Below are positions 63,223-64,000 of a stretch of DNA of 64,000 nucleotides, piece by piece. This DNA is from Albibacterium sp963696875. Lineage in GTDB: Bacteria > Bacteroidota > Bacteroidia > Sphingobacteriales > Sphingobacteriaceae. Position 1 is the stretch's first letter. Every line of letters starts with the position of its first letter. Under the pieces are notes generated by a model. It made no database searches and had not been told where the DNA came from. It saw only the letters and a list, made by a program, of their open reading frames with translations. The DNA is taken from assembly GCA_963696875.1 (NCBI GenBank), contig CAVOLQ010000002.1, positions 434,001 to 498,000 on the forward strand. The letters are read 5' to 3'. The translations under genes were made by a program, and so were the position numbers.

Positions 63223-63828
63223 CTACCTCGAATTCGTTCTGATATAATAGGCTACCTCTCCATCTTTGGTTACATTTACAACTATTTCTTTAGCATCTTC
63301 TTTTAAAAGCACGAAATAGCTCTCTTCTGGCAAAGTGCTGCCCGGGAAATTCAAAAAATCACTTACATTACTTTCGTTATTATTGAAAAACATTGACTTT
63401 TGTGGACTATAGTTCGGGTATTTCTCGGCAATACGTTCGCGAGCTTTCTCTGGTAAATCAGTATATTCAACATAATAACCCTCCCCGATTAATTGGTCAT
63501 CATAATTAAAAAAAGCCATCAATGGTTTATTATCTTTAGTAAAACTTGCTTTGTAATACCCATCTTCCTTTTTCCAAATCACATTTTGTACTTCGGAGTA
63601 GTTTGCTGCAAATTCATTCTTAGTATTTACCGGTATTTTATCAATTTCATTAACTAGGTTTAGCTTCGGGATTTGAGCAAAACTAAAGCTAACAAAAATC
63701 AATACTAAAAAACTGACTAAGCCAGCCTTTCCAAAAACACTTAGAAATTTCAATGCAGCATCTCCCCCGTTTCCTTTGCCAAAGCCATCGCTTAATCTAA
63801 GCATTTGACTGCAGATTAATTTTTCCAT
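63223..63828 (-). CDS. PepSY-like secreted protein, paralogue 2
   Basis: A 201-residue paralogue of the gene at 62406-63047, with a hydrophobic segment near residues 33-50 and the exported part NVIWKKEDGYYKASFTKDN, FFNYDDQLIGEGYYVEYTDL and KDGEVAYYIRTNSR. A shared block, FFNYDD(E/Q)LIGEGYYV, marks the two as a recent tandem duplication. No function is assigned. The remaining 172 bases to the window edge hold only the repeated upstream elements. Confidence 0.7.
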   Translation of the reverse strand: MEKLICSQMLRLSDGFGKGNGGDAALKFLSVFGKAGLVSFLVLIFVSFSFAQIPKLNLVNEIDKIPVNTKNEFAANYSEVQNVIWKKEDGYYKASFTKDNKPLMAFFNYDDQLIGEGYYVEYTDLPEKARERIAEKYPNYSPQKSMFFNNNESNVSDFLNFPGSTLPEESYFVLLKEDAKEIVVNVTKDGEVAYYIRTNSR

Positions 63829-63878
63829 TTTCTTATTTATTTTAATCCTGATCTCACTATGAAACAGAGAATCAACTC

Positions 63879-63969
63879 AATTGGTTTTATTTTTACATTT
63901 AATTTAAAATACATCGTTTATAAAAAATAGTAGTCGATAAACAAAAACAAACCCCTTTCAAGAATGTTT
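63879..63969 (-). promoter_or_regulatory. Conserved upstream elements of paralogue 2
   Basis: AATTGGTTTTATTTT (63879-63893) and TTTCAAGAATGTTT (63956-63969) repeat the blocks found before paralogue 1, in the same order. The spacing between the blocks differs (62 versus 36 bases), so the blocks themselves, more than the sequence between them, look conserved. Confidence 0.5.
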
Positions 63970-64000
63970 ACGGAGCAATATCTAGATCATGAAAAATACA

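Overview
The window is AT-rich chromosomal DNA from a member of the Bacteroidetes, most likely a Sphingobacteriaceae-type organism. The support is a SusC/SusD pair, DUF4199 and DUF1456 proteins, a fused NuoCD, YejK-type and CBM9-like proteins, and many promoters that fit the Bacteroidetes -7 motif TAnnTTTG, often only a few bases from the start codon. The species is not identified. No insertion sequence, phage gene, tRNA, rRNA or CRISPR array was seen; the one clear RNA gene is the small SRP RNA.

Layout. 1-2059: a WecA/WbpL-type sugar-phosphate transferase cut by the left edge, and a secreted metallophosphoesterase. 2247-8590: thymidylate kinase, then the convergent mutasome operon imuA-imuB-dnaE2, whose promoter carries two inverted repeats that look like operators. 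8738-18454: small conserved proteins, purine genes (purC, guaB, purK, purE), a TrmH-type methyltransferase, SRP RNA, a small transaldolase and a YpdA-like reductase. 18555-22179: a badly broken mnmA and an intact topA, followed by a hairpin with 28-bp arms. 22370-26761: an apparent amino-sugar module (CBM9-like protein, NahK-like kinase, GH109-like enzyme, LacI-type regulator) with two LacI-style operators in the divergent promoter. 26813-30057: S41 lipoprotein, HAD-like pseudoenzyme, pre-ATP-grasp protein and a LolD-like ATPase. 30191-39023: sucC, asnS, a Sua5/YciO protein and a SusC/SusD pair. 39084-42889: trpD-F-B-A with a leader peptide carrying three consecutive Trp codons and a terminator, a classic transcription attenuator. 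42947-43144: remnant of a dicarboxylate symporter. 43153-57788: the complete complex I operon nuoA-N. 58050-63969: erythromycin-esterase-like protein, phosphoribosyltransferase, a two-domain glycosyltransferase and two tandem PepSY-like paralogues.

Two themes deserve attention. First, regulation can be read directly from the DNA at three places: the trp attenuator, the mutasome operators and the LacI-type operators. Second, four otherwise conserved genes (mnmA, the HAD-like gene, sucC, susD) contain single-base indels, with at least six in mnmA alone, while long neighbours such as the nuo genes and topA are intact. That pattern may be sequencing error or real decay, and the sequence alone does not decide it.
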